Part shown: positions 42,366-50,126 of the stretch, in pieces
Position numbering within the stretch: the stretch's first letter is position 1
Layout: the number at the start of each line of letters is the position of its first letter
Source: Kosakonia sp. H02
GTDB taxonomy: Bacteria; Pseudomonadota; Gammaproteobacteria; Enterobacterales; Enterobacteriaceae
Assembly: GCA_030704225.1 (NCBI GenBank)
Contig: CP131915.1
Coordinates: forward strand, 1,364,001 to 1,428,000
DNA: 64,000 nucleotides
Direction of reading: 5' to 3'
The notes under the pieces: model-generated
Database searches by the model: none
Told to the model about the DNA's origin: nothing
The model's input: the letters and a program-made list of their open reading frames with translations, nothing else
Made by a program: the position numbers and the translations under genes

Positions 42366-44054
42366 TTATTCCCCCACCATTTCTGTATTCGCCGCGCCCG
42401 GCGGCACCATCGGGTAGACTTTTTCTTGTGGATCGATACGCACATGGACCAGCGCCGGGCCAGGGCGGGAGATAATCTCTTGCAGCGCGGCTTGCGGGTC
42501 GGCCGCGGCATTTAAATCGCAGGTTTGCAGGCCAAAACCGGCGGCAATCTGCATAAAGTTGACCATACCGGGATACGTCGCGGCAAAGACGCCAGACTTG
42601 TAGAACAGGCTCTGTTGTTGATGCACCAGCCCCAGCGCTTCGTTATTCATCAGAATGATTTTTACATCCAGATTATTTTCCGCAGCAGTGGCCATTTCCT
42701 GAATATTCATCATCAGGCTGCCGTCACCGGAAAAGCAGATAACTTTGCGCTCCGGGTTCGCCAGCGCCGCGCCAATCGCCGCAGGCAGACCAAAGCCCAT
42801 GGTGCCCAGCCCGCCGGACGTCAGCCACTGGCGCGGGCGATTAAGCGGATATGCTTGCGCTGTCCACATCTGATGCTGCCCGACATCGGTGGCGATAATC
42901 GCCTCATCATCCACACAGGCCGCCACCGCGTTAATTAAACCGTAATGGCTTAACGGATCGCGATGCTGCGCAATGGCAGAAGGAAATTCCGCCTGCAACT
43001 GTTCAACGGTGTTGCGCCAGGCGTGGCGGGCGCTCGCTTCAATCTGCGGGATCAATACGTCGAGGACTTCACCAACATCGCCCTGAATAGCAACATGCGC
43101 TTGCTTCACTTTGCCCAGCTCTGCGCGGTCGATATCAACATGAATGATTTTGGCATTCGGACAGAACTGCTCGGTTTTGCCAATCGCCCGGTCATCAAAA
43201 CGCGCGCCCAGAACAATCAGTAAATCCGCTTCCTGCAAGATGAAGTTAGTGCTGCGCGCACCGTGCATGCCCAGCATTCCCAGCGACAGCGGATGGTTTT
43301 TTGGCAGCATACCGAGCGCCATCAGCGTCATGGTTGTTGGCAAATTGGCTTTTTCCGCCAGCCGACGAATTTGCTGCGGCGCATTAATCACGCCGCCGCC
43401 CAGGTAGAGCACCGGGCGCTGAGCGGCGTTGATCATCTCGGCGGCTTCGCGAACAGACTGCGCATTCCAGGCGGGAGCCGGGGCTTTATAACCGGGTTCC
43501 GGCAACTCGCTCAGGGTGATTTCTGCGGTCTGTACATCTTTTGGAATATCTATCCACACCGGGCCAGGGCGACCGGACTGCGCAATGCGAAACGCGTCGC
43601 TAATGACCTGCGGCAGTTCGGCGATATTGCGCACCAGGTAGTTGTGTTTGGTGATGGGGATAGAGATGCCGTAAGTGTCTACTTCCTGGAATGCGTCGGT
43701 GCCAATCATTGAGGCGGGCACCTGGCCGGTGATGCACACCAGCGGGATGGAATCGAGACGCGCATCGGCGATGGCGGTCACCAGGTTGGTCGCGCCCGGT
43801 CCACTACAGGCCAGACACACCGCCGGTTTTCCCTGTGTGCGTGCCATGCCCTGGGCGATAAAGCCTGCGCCCTGCTCGTGACGCGCCAGTACATGGCGAA
43901 TCTGCGTACTTTGGCTCAGCGCGTCGTATAACGGCAAGACGGTGCCGCCCGGGATGCCCGTAACGGTGGTGATGCCCTGTCGCTCCAGTAAATGAACAAT
44001 CAGCTGCGCGCCTGTGTAGCGCGTGGATTGCGGTGTGCTGCCCGAACTTGCCAT
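42366..44054 (-). CDS. ilvB: IlvB, acetolactate synthase I catalytic subunit
   Basis: This is a thiamine diphosphate- and FAD-dependent enzyme of 562 residues that condenses two pyruvates to acetolactate (valine/leucine synthesis) or pyruvate and 2-ketobutyrate. The ThDP glutamate is in LARHEQGAGFIAQG (about residue 60) and the GDGSLMMNIQEMATAAENNLDVKIILMNN motif (about 440-468) binds Mg-ThDP. It is preceded by the ivbL leader and an attenuator. Confidence 0.97.
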   Translation of the reverse strand: MASSGSTPQSTRYTGAQLIVHLLERQGITTVTGIPGGTVLPLYDALSQSTQIRHVLARHEQGAGFIAQGMARTQGKPAVCLACSGPGATNLVTAIADARLDSIPLVCITGQVPASMIGTDAFQEVDTYGISIPITKHNYLVRNIAELPQVISDAFRIAQSGRPGPVWIDIPKDVQTAEITLSELPEPGYKAPAPAWNAQSVREAAEMINAAQRPVLYLGGGVINAPQQIRRLAEKANLPTTMTLMALGMLPKNHPLSLGMLGMHGARSTNFILQEADLLIVLGARFDDRAIGKTEQFCPNAKIIHVDIDRAELGKVKQAHVAIQGDVGEVLDVLIPQIEASARHAWRNTVEQLQAEFPSAIAQHRDPLSHYGLINAVAACVDDEAIIATDVGQHQMWTAQAYPLNRPRQWLTSGGLGTMGFGLPAAIGAALANPERKVICFSGDGSLMMNIQEMATAAENNLDVKIILMNNEALGLVHQQQSLFYKSGVFAATYPGMVNFMQIAAGFGLQTCDLNAAADPQAALQEIISRPGPALVHVRIDPQEKVYPMVPPGAANTEMVGE

Positions 44055-44103
44055 GCTCCAGTCCTTCTTGTTCTGGGCCGACTTTCCGGGAGGGATAAAA
44101 CAA

Positions 44104-44138
44104 GAAACCCCGCCCGGTTTGCGCCGGCGGGGTTTTGG
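44104..44138 (-). terminator. ilvB attenuator (leader terminator)
   Basis: On the minus strand AAACCCCGCC and GGCGGGGTTT pair around a short GC loop and are followed by a T-rich tail. It lies between the ivbL stop and the ilvB start and is the terminator of the classical valine/leucine attenuation switch. Confidence 0.9.
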
Positions 44139-44159
44139 AATCGTGTGTTGTTCCGGACC

Positions 44160-44258
44160 CTACGGCGCTTTGCCGACGACCACCACCACACGCACGACGA
44201 CCACCGCGGCGTTATGCGCGGTTTTTAGTAGGGTCATCGGTTTGATGGCAGCGTTCAT
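44160..44258 (-). CDS. ivbL: IvbL leader peptide
   Basis: A 32-residue leader peptide with a run of valine codons (AAVVVVRVVVVVGKAP at its C-terminal half) and Leu-Leu at residues 10-11. Stalling of ribosomes at these codons when valine or leucine is scarce prevents the downstream terminator hairpin and lets RNA polymerase reach ilvB. Sequence and position match E. coli IvbL. Confidence 0.95.
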   Translation of the reverse strand: MNAAIKPMTLLKTAHNAAVVVVRVVVVVGKAP

Positions 44259-44343
44259 TAGGGACCTGTTGTTGTGTTATTAACGAGATTTATACAAACA
44301 CAGGAATCATCCGCCGACAACTGCTTTTTGCGCAGCGGCGGGA

Positions 44344-44365
44344 AAGTGCGCTATCGCTCACATTT
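44344..44365. promoter_or_regulatory. CRP site of the ilvB promoter
   Basis: On the minus strand AATGTGAGCGATAGCGCACT fits the CRP consensus (TGTGA-N6-near TCACA). It lies upstream of a TATAAAT -10 element at about 44290 and the ivbL leader. cAMP-CRP activation of ilvB is known in E. coli; its conservation here is inferred from the motif. Confidence 0.65.
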
Positions 44366-44385
44366 ATTTACTTAAGCGATGAAAA

Positions 44386-44462
44386 CAAAAAACCCCGCCG
44401 GAGCGAGGTTTTTTTGCAGTTTTTTGCGGTTGGTGGCCGCAAGCACACTGCGTTACGTCAAC
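44386..44462 (-). ncRNA. istR: IstR-1 antitoxin small RNA
   Basis: The minus strand from GTTGACGTAACGCAGTGTGC (5' end near 44462) to the terminator CCTCGCTCCGGCGGGGTTTTTT (about 44386-44412) matches the layout of E. coli IstR-1: about 75 nucleotides, a single-stranded 5' part and a strong terminator. Its 5' part is complementary to the tisB leader at 44678-44698 in 20 of 21 positions. Pairing blocks the ribosome standby site and so represses toxin synthesis. Confidence 0.9.
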
Positions 44463-44556
44463 AGCGGAACTATACGCTATATCGGAAAATTGCGCAATTT
44501 TCAGGCGTAATCCGCCGCATTAAGTATGGTGCAATGTCGCAAAAACCGCCAATAAT

Positions 44557-44576
44557 TACTGTATATAAACACAGTG
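44557..44576. promoter_or_regulatory. LexA box controlling tisB
   Basis: TACTGTATATAAACACAGTG fits the SOS box consensus (CTG-N10-CAG with AT-rich centre). It stands between istR and tisB at the position of the tisAB promoter, so the toxin messenger is made only after DNA damage. IstR-2, if present, would use the same region. Confidence 0.88.
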
Positions 44577-44677
44577 TTCACATATACTGATCCCGCGCAT
44601 CTGTGTTAGGGGCCGCATCTACGGCGCAATAAGTCCTGGCTGAAACGGGTGGTGCCGTCAGCGCCTTAACCCCTGTG

Positions 44678-44698
44678 AGCACACTGCGTTACGCCAAC
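44678..44698 (+). promoter_or_regulatory. IstR pairing site in the tisB leader
   Basis: AGCACACTGCGTTACGCCAAC is identical except for one base to the plus-strand copy at 44442-44462 inside istR, so the small RNA made from the opposite strand there can pair with the tis messenger at this place, 67 bases upstream of the tisB start. Confidence 0.88.
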
Positions 44699-44764
44699 AA
44701 CACGGCTGGCAACAGGCGGCGGAAAGGTACGTCAGCCGGTGCTCCTTTACCTGAGGAGACGCGT

Positions 44765-44854
44765 ATGGGCGAAATGGAGATGGTTATCCTGATCCTGAAA
44801 CTCATTGTTGCCTTGTTGCAACTGCTTGAAGCTGTCCTGAAATTCCTGCGGTAA
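44765..44854 (+). CDS. tisB: TisB SOS-induced membrane toxin peptide
   Basis: The 29-residue hydrophobic peptide (MGEMEMVILILKLIVALLQL...) has the same length, position next to emrD and pattern (charged residues spaced in an amphipathic helix) as E. coli TisB. TisB inserts in the inner membrane, lowers proton motive force and promotes persister formation after DNA damage. GAGG stands 12 bases before the ATG. It is repressed by LexA and IstR-1. Confidence 0.93.
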   Translation: MGEMEMVILILKLIVALLQLLEAVLKFLR

Positions 44855-44973
44855 TTCAGGTTCAAGTCGCACCAAAGGGGGGCGGGCAACCGTCCCCCTT
44901 TAACATGGCCGTTCTGGCCTGCGCTGCGGCAGCTATGTTACATTTTGGTGACATTTCACTCACGCTGACCGCC

Positions 44974-45807
44974 ATGACACTCACTGTTTTTTCGATTTTG
45001 CTGTTCGCCGCGCTGCTGCACGCCAGCTGGAACGCCATTGTCAAAGCGGGCAGCGACAAGCTCTATTCTGCCATTGCGGTGAGCGGTTCCGCTGCGCTAA
45101 TCGCCCTGATTTTATTGCCTTTCTCTCCCCAGCCGACCCTTGCCAGCGCACCGTATCTGGCGGCAAGTTGCGCCTTGCAGGTGGTTTATACCGTGCTGGT
45201 CGCCAAAACGTATCAGGTCTCGGATATGAGCCAGACCTACCCGCTGATGCGCGGCGCTGCGCCGCTGCTGGTGGCGTTAATCAGCGTGCTGTTTATGGGC
45301 GATTCCTTAAGCGACCTGGCGTGGGGCGGCATTGCGGTGATCTGCTTATCGATTCTGGGGATGGCCTTTAACGGGCGCAGCCAGTCACGCAAGGGGATTT
45401 GGCTGGCGCTACTCAACTCTTGTTTTATCGCGGGCTATACGCTGGTGGACGGCACCGGCGTGCGCCTGGCCGGTTCCGCGCTCGGTTACACTTTATGGAC
45501 CTTCTTTCTGAACGGCTTCTGCCTGCTGCTGTGGGCAATGGTGGCGCGACGCCAGACGGTTTCGCGTTACCTGGTCGCAAACTGGAAAAAGGGCGTACCG
45601 GGCGGGATTGGCACCATGGGCTCCTACGGCCTGGCGCTGTGGGCCATGACGCAAGCACCGCTGGCGGTTGTTGCGGCCCTGCGCGAAACCTCCATTTTGT
45701 TCGGCGCATTGTTGGCGTTTTTGCTGCTGAAAGAGAAAGTCGCCGGGCTGCGGATTGTCGCCGCCTGCGGTATCGCGGCTGGGGCGATTCTGCTGCGCCT
45801 TTCGTGA
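44974..45807 (+). CDS. EamA/DMT-family transporter
   Basis: This 277-residue membrane protein has about ten hydrophobic segments and DMT-type features (LHASWNAIVKAGSDKLYS near the N terminus, YPLMRGAAPLLVALISVLFMGD, and the C-terminal ALRETSILFGALLAFLLLKEK). The substrate is unknown. I used the ATG at 44974 because the first membrane helix starts there; the frame is open back to 44905. In E. coli K-12 emrD follows tisB directly, so this gene is an extra insertion. Confidence 0.78.
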   Translation: MTLTVFSILLFAALLHASWNAIVKAGSDKLYSAIAVSGSAALIALILLPFSPQPTLASAPYLAASCALQVVYTVLVAKTYQVSDMSQTYPLMRGAAPLLVALISVLFMGDSLSDLAWGGIAVICLSILGMAFNGRSQSRKGIWLALLNSCFIAGYTLVDGTGVRLAGSALGYTLWTFFLNGFCLLLWAMVARRQTVSRYLVANWKKGVPGGIGTMGSYGLALWAMTQAPLAVVAALRETSILFGALLAFLLLKEKVAGLRIVAACGIAAGAILLRLS

Positions 45808-45984
45808 ATCATCCTGGCAACAAATGTTGCCGATAATCGTTTACAAATCCTGCCTGCCACCGCGCAACCATTACTGGGATCCGTAGTGGTTCTGTCATCT
45901 TCTTATGGTAGATTCCTCCTTCATTAAGGCTGTATCGCAGCCATATATTCTATAATTTCCATCTTTTATAAAGTAATCATCGAT

Positions 45985-47169
45985 ATGAAAAGGCAAAGAA
46001 ACGTCAATTTGTTATTGATGCTGGTGCTTCTGGTCGCGGTCGGGCAGATGGCGCAAACCATCTATATCCCGGCGATTGCGGATATGGCGCGCGACCTGGC
46101 GGTAACAGAAGGCGCAGTGCAGAGTGTGATGGCTGCATACCTGCTGACCTATGGCGTCTCGCAGTTATTCTACGGCCCGCTGGCCGACCGCGTGGGTCGT
46201 CGTCCGGTGATCCTCGCCGGGATGTCGATTTTTATGCTGGCAACACTGATCGCTATCACCACTAACAGCCTGCCGGTGCTGATCTTCGCCAGCGCCCTTC
46301 AGGGCGTCGGCACCGGGGTTGGCGGCGTCATGGCGCGCACATTGCCGCGCGATCTTTATGCGGGCACCGAATTGCGCCACGCTAACAGCCTGTTAAATAT
46401 GGGCATTCTGGTTAGCCCACTGCTGGCTCCGCTGATTGGCGGCGTGCTGAATACGCTGGTGAACTGGCGCGCCTGCTTTATCTTCTTGCTGGTGTTATGC
46501 GCAATTGTGACTTACAGCATGGCGCGCTGGATGCCGGAAACGCGGCCCCTGGACGCGCCGCGCACGAGGCTGGTCGCCAGCTATAAAGCCCTGCTCGGCA
46601 ACGGTGCGTTTAGTTGTTACTTGTTAATGCTGATTGGCGGCCTGGCCGGGATTGCGGTGTTTGAAGCCTGTTCCGGCGTGCTGATGGGCGGCGTGCTCGG
46701 CCTTAATAGCCTGACGGTGAGCGTGCTGTTTATACTGCCTATTCCGGCGGCGTTTTTCGGCGCATGGTTTGCCGGACGGCAAAATAAGCGTTTCACCTCG
46801 CTGATGTGGCAGGCGGTGATCAGTTGCCTGGCCGCCGGTATCCTGATGTGGATCCCCGGCATACTGGGGGTGATGAACATCTGGACTCTGGTGGTGCCCG
46901 CCGCGCTGTTCTTCTTCGGCGCCGGGATGCTGTTCCCGCTGGCAACCAGCGGTGCGATGGAGCCGTTCCCGTTTTTGGCCGGCACCGCAGGCGCGCTGAT
47001 TGGTGGCTTGCAGAACATGGGCTCCGGCGGGCTGGCGTGGCTGTCGGCGCAGTTACCGCAAAACAGCCAGTTTAGCCTTGGGATGCTGATGACGCTGGCC
47101 GGGCTGTTGATTGTGTTGTGCTGGCTGCCGCTGGCGTCGCGCTTTGCGCACCACGAACCGGCGCTTTAA
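45985..47169 (+). CDS. emrD: EmrD multidrug MFS exporter
   Basis: The 394-residue drug:H+ antiporter follows E. coli EmrD closely (KRQRNVNLLLMLVLLVAVGQMAQTIYIPAIADMAR; YGVSQLFYGPLADRVGRRPVIL loop). EmrD exports amphipathic uncouplers and detergents. Twelve membrane segments. Its last 98 bases overlap the tail of the convergent GH5-like gene. Confidence 0.94.
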   Translation: MKRQRNVNLLLMLVLLVAVGQMAQTIYIPAIADMARDLAVTEGAVQSVMAAYLLTYGVSQLFYGPLADRVGRRPVILAGMSIFMLATLIAITTNSLPVLIFASALQGVGTGVGGVMARTLPRDLYAGTELRHANSLLNMGILVSPLLAPLIGGVLNTLVNWRACFIFLLVLCAIVTYSMARWMPETRPLDAPRTRLVASYKALLGNGAFSCYLLMLIGGLAGIAVFEACSGVLMGGVLGLNSLTVSVLFILPIPAAFFGAWFAGRQNKRFTSLMWQAVISCLAAGILMWIPGILGVMNIWTLVVPAALFFFGAGMLFPLATSGAMEPFPFLAGTAGALIGGLQNMGSGGLAWLSAQLPQNSQFSLGMLMTLAGLLIVLCWLPLASRFAHHEPAL

Positions 47170-48160
47170 CCTCATGATGGCCCGGCTTTGCGTCGGGCTT
47201 TTCACACGTGGGGGCAATCATCTCTTTCAATAATGGCTCCGGCGCAGGCCGCCACGCGCCCTCTTCACCATCATAAAATTGCGTATCGGCATTAATGGCG
47301 TACGGGATTTTCGCCTTGTTCAACTCGCAGGCCATAAAGCGGGCGAATGCCATTTGTGATGCGCTGGGTGTGCTTTTTATCGATTCGCCCACCGCCCAGC
47401 CGCCCACCCAACTGGCGTGTCCGGTTTTTTGCTGCCAGCGCAACGCCGTGGCAATGCGTGCGCGGATCGCTGCTTTCTCCGCCGCCGTACCGGAGGTCCA
47501 CGGGTATTTGCCGTTGGTTTTCAGCGGCCCCCACGGAAAGATATGCCACTCCGCCAGCAGGTAGTTCTGGCTGTGCGCAGGCAGTTTTAACGAGGCGAGA
47601 TCTTCCGGCGCGGCGCGCATGCGTGGGGCGATAAAAATCATCCGCTGCGGATCGATATCATGCAGGGTTCTGACAACATTGTCGTAGGCGCGATTAAGCG
47701 CAGGGAGATCGCGGTTGAGCTTGTCGGCGGGTTCATAAATCACATCAAAACCGAGCGTCGGGTGTTCGGTGCCAAAAAAATGCCCCACCGTTGACCACCA
47801 CGCCACCAGTTGCGCTTCGTTTTTCGCATCAGGATCGGCTTTGAAGCTGTCCGCCTGGTAAGCAATCACCGGGGTAATACCGTATTGCTCGCAGGCTTCC
47901 ACCAGCTTACGCAGGTGAATCAGGCGCGCTTCGGTCATGTTATCCGCCACGCGAATACGGACATGGCGAATACCGGCGTTGTAGAAATCGCGTACGATAA
48001 GCGGGTCAAACTCGCGAATACCGCGCTCGGTGCGCGCCCAGTCGACATCCATACCCACCCCCAACTGCTGCGCGTAACGCGCCGCCGTCAGCGGAGTTTC
48101 GGCGGCAAATACAGTCGTTCCCGCCAGCAACATAACAACAGCAATCAATGGCTTTAACAC
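47072..48160 (-). CDS. Secreted GH5-like glycoside hydrolase
   Basis: The 362-residue protein has a signal peptide (MLKPLIAVVMLLAGTTVFA) and a TIM-barrel pattern of cellulase-type GH5 enzymes: GVGMDVDWARTERGIREFDPLIVRDFYNAGIRHVRIRV at the front, the proposed acid/base Glu in FDVIYEPADKL (about residue 144) and a Glu/Trp region in LLAEWHIFPWGP. The last 39 residues are a Pro/Ala/Ser/Thr-rich tail encoded opposite the end of emrD. It starts with GTG at 48160 after AAGGT. The substrate is unknown. Confidence 0.75.
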   Translation of the reverse strand: MLKPLIAVVMLLAGTTVFAAETPLTAARYAQQLGVGMDVDWARTERGIREFDPLIVRDFYNAGIRHVRIRVADNMTEARLIHLRKLVEACEQYGITPVIAYQADSFKADPDAKNEAQLVAWWSTVGHFFGTEHPTLGFDVIYEPADKLNRDLPALNRAYDNVVRTLHDIDPQRMIFIAPRMRAAPEDLASLKLPAHSQNYLLAEWHIFPWGPLKTNGKYPWTSGTAAEKAAIRARIATALRWQQKTGHASWVGGWAVGESIKSTPSASQMAFARFMACELNKAKIPYAINADTQFYDGEEGAWRPAPEPLLKEMIAPTCEKPDAKPGHHEVKAPVRGAQSATPAAASTTQSTARPASSASQG

Positions 48161-48256
48161 AGTTGACCTTGCGAAAATCGGGGGTGATTACATGTATTTA
48201 GCATGCTTTTATCCGCCACGCGTAGCGACAAAGCGTAATAAATTTTCTCTTCACAC

Positions 48257-49378
48257 TCAGCCGCGCTGGCGCAAAATCGCCATGAGCTCCATGGGTGAGC
48301 GCCGCTGGCGCAGCAAATCACGCATCACGCGCATATGCGGCGCACTGTGGGTGAAAAAGTGGCGGTAACCTTCACACAATGCGCTCTTGCCGTGGCTAAA
48401 GCGGTGCTTCGGGCAGTCGCCCTGGCAAAACCGCAGCACGTCGCAGTTCCGGCAATCACTGCCGAGCGTCGCTTTTTTACTCTGCCCGAAGACGATAGCC
48501 TCGCGGCTGGCGTTGATCTCTTTGATGGGGATGTGATGCAGGTTGCCGAGGCGATAATCCGGGTAAACATAGTGATCGCACTGGTAAATATCGCCGTTAG
48601 CCTCCAGCGCAAAGGCATGGCCGCAGGTTTCGCCGAAGGTACACATTTGCGACGGGTAGCCGCTCCACACGCCGAGAGTTGAGTCAAACAACTGCACATA
48701 GACGCGGCCAATATCTTCCCGCGCCCAGAGATCAAACACTGTGCTCAGAAAGTGGCCCCACGCTTCGCCGCTCACGGATTCAGCGGATAAATGCCCCAGC
48801 GCATCCTGCTCGACCAACGGAATAAACTGCAAAAACGGCGTGCCGAGTGCGCGCAGATAGCGGTAAACCTGCTGCGGCTGCTGGCTGTTGCGGTTATTCA
48901 CCACGCAAAGCAGGTTGAACGCCACGCCATGTTTTACCAGGGTTTCAATGGCGTTCACCACTTTGTGGTGCGAGGGTTTACCGCGGCGGTTCACACGATA
49001 CACATCGTGCAATTCTGCCGGGCCATCAATGGAAATACCCACCAGCCAGTCATTTTCCCGAAAGAAACGGCACCAGGCGTCATTGAGCAAAATCCCATTG
49101 GTTTGAAAGGCGTTTTCGATCCGCTTGCCGTTGGCATACTGCTGTTGCAGGGCGGCGACACGGCGGAAAAAATCCAGCCCGCAGAGCGTGGGTTCACCGC
49201 CCTGCCAGGCGAACGGCACCACGTTGCCCGGTTGCGCGTCGATTTGCTGGCGGATAAACGCCGCCAGCGTGGCGTCATCCATTACGTCTTGCTGGGGTTT
49301 CTCAAGGTAAAAACAGTAGCGGCAGTTAAGGTTACAGCGGGAACTGGCGGGCTTCGCCATCACATGACAGCCTGGCAT
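48257..49378 (-). CDS. Anaerobic sulfatase-maturating radical SAM enzyme
   Basis: A 373-residue radical SAM protein with the cluster motif CNLNCRYCFY near residue 15 and a C-terminal SPASM domain with auxiliary cluster cysteines (CTFGETCG, QCDHYVYPDYRLGN, DCRNCDVLRFCQGDCPKHRF). Such enzymes oxidise an active-site Cys or Ser of sulfatases to formylglycine without oxygen. It is in one operon with the Cys-type sulfatase YidJ, its probable client. AAGGA stands 6 bases before the ATG at 49378; a GTG at 49381 is the alternative. Confidence 0.92.
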   Translation of the reverse strand: MPGCHVMAKPASSRCNLNCRYCFYLEKPQQDVMDDATLAAFIRQQIDAQPGNVVPFAWQGGEPTLCGLDFFRRVAALQQQYANGKRIENAFQTNGILLNDAWCRFFRENDWLVGISIDGPAELHDVYRVNRRGKPSHHKVVNAIETLVKHGVAFNLLCVVNNRNSQQPQQVYRYLRALGTPFLQFIPLVEQDALGHLSAESVSGEAWGHFLSTVFDLWAREDIGRVYVQLFDSTLGVWSGYPSQMCTFGETCGHAFALEANGDIYQCDHYVYPDYRLGNLHHIPIKEINASREAIVFGQSKKATLGSDCRNCDVLRFCQGDCPKHRFSHGKSALCEGYRHFFTHSAPHMRVMRDLLRQRRSPMELMAILRQRG

Positions 49379-49387
49379 CACTTGTCC

Positions 49388-49738
49388 TTAGAGAAATAGA
49401 AGTAGCTGGCGGATATGGGTAACAGCAAACAGTAACGAGAGGGAAAACACCGCGAGGGAGATCAATAATTTGTCACGTATCGCGCCAGGCATAACAAAAT
49501 CATTGTCGTTCACGTCCATTAACTGGCGCTTATGGGTGTAGCGCCAGAGGATCACCGCCGCTAACGCCAGCAGCGCCAGAGAAATCCAGAACGGCGTGCC
49601 CGACTGCTGCCAGTTATGCTTCACCGCCAGCGCCATCAATGCGCCGTAGCCAAATAACGTGCGCAACCATGCCAGCGACGTGCGTTCCGGTTGTAGGCCC
49701 GGATCGGCTTCGCGGCGTGCTTTGCGGTTATCCGGCAT
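49388..49738 (-). CDS. yidG: YidG, DUF202 inner membrane protein
   Basis: This 116-residue membrane protein with three hydrophobic segments carries the DUF202 mark (PERTSLAWLRTLFGYGALMALAVKHNW). I used the ATG at 49738; it overlaps the yidH stop by 11 bases, which suggests translational coupling. YidG and YidH are two related small proteins of unknown function, found together in E. coli between yidF and yidI/J. Confidence 0.9.
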   Translation of the reverse strand: MPDNRKARREADPGLQPERTSLAWLRTLFGYGALMALAVKHNWQQSGTPFWISLALLALAAVILWRYTHKRQLMDVNDNDFVMPGAIRDKLLISLAVFSLSLLFAVTHIRQLLLFL

Positions 49739-50075
49739 AGAACACCAGCACCATGACCACCACCGCGACCGCCAGCAGGGCAACGCTAATCACCAGCAGC
49801 GTGCGGGTGTAGGGCAAATCCTCTTTCAGGCGCATCGCTTTTTCATTGCGCAGCCAGCGCAGATAACCGTAAAGCGCCAGCGCACCGGCAAAGAGGCACA
49901 ACAGCAGCGCCAGCACTTCGCGGATAAGCGGCGTGGCAAATTCCGGGGCCAGCTGATCCAGGCCGACGCCCGCGGCGAGAAAACCGAGCGCGGTGCGGAT
50001 CCAGGCAAGAAAAGTGCGCTCGTTGGCCAGCGAAAAGCGGTAATCCGGGGCTTCGCCGACGCGGGATATTTTCAT
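49728..50075 (-). CDS. yidH: YidH, DUF202 inner membrane protein
   Basis: The 115-residue protein has the DUF202 motif FSLANERTFLAWIRTALGFLAAGVGLDQL at about residues 14-42 and three membrane segments. The sequence and length match E. coli YidH. It lies 51 bases after the sulfatase gene and overlaps yidG. AGGAGAAGTC precedes the start. Confidence 0.92.
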   Translation of the reverse strand: MKISRVGEAPDYRFSLANERTFLAWIRTALGFLAAGVGLDQLAPEFATPLIREVLALLLCLFAGALALYGYLRWLRNEKAMRLKEDLPYTRTLLVISVALLAVAVVVMVLVFYAG

Positions 50076-50126
50076 GACTTCTCCTTGTTATCGATTACCC
50101 CACGCCGGTTGCCGTGCGGGGCATGA

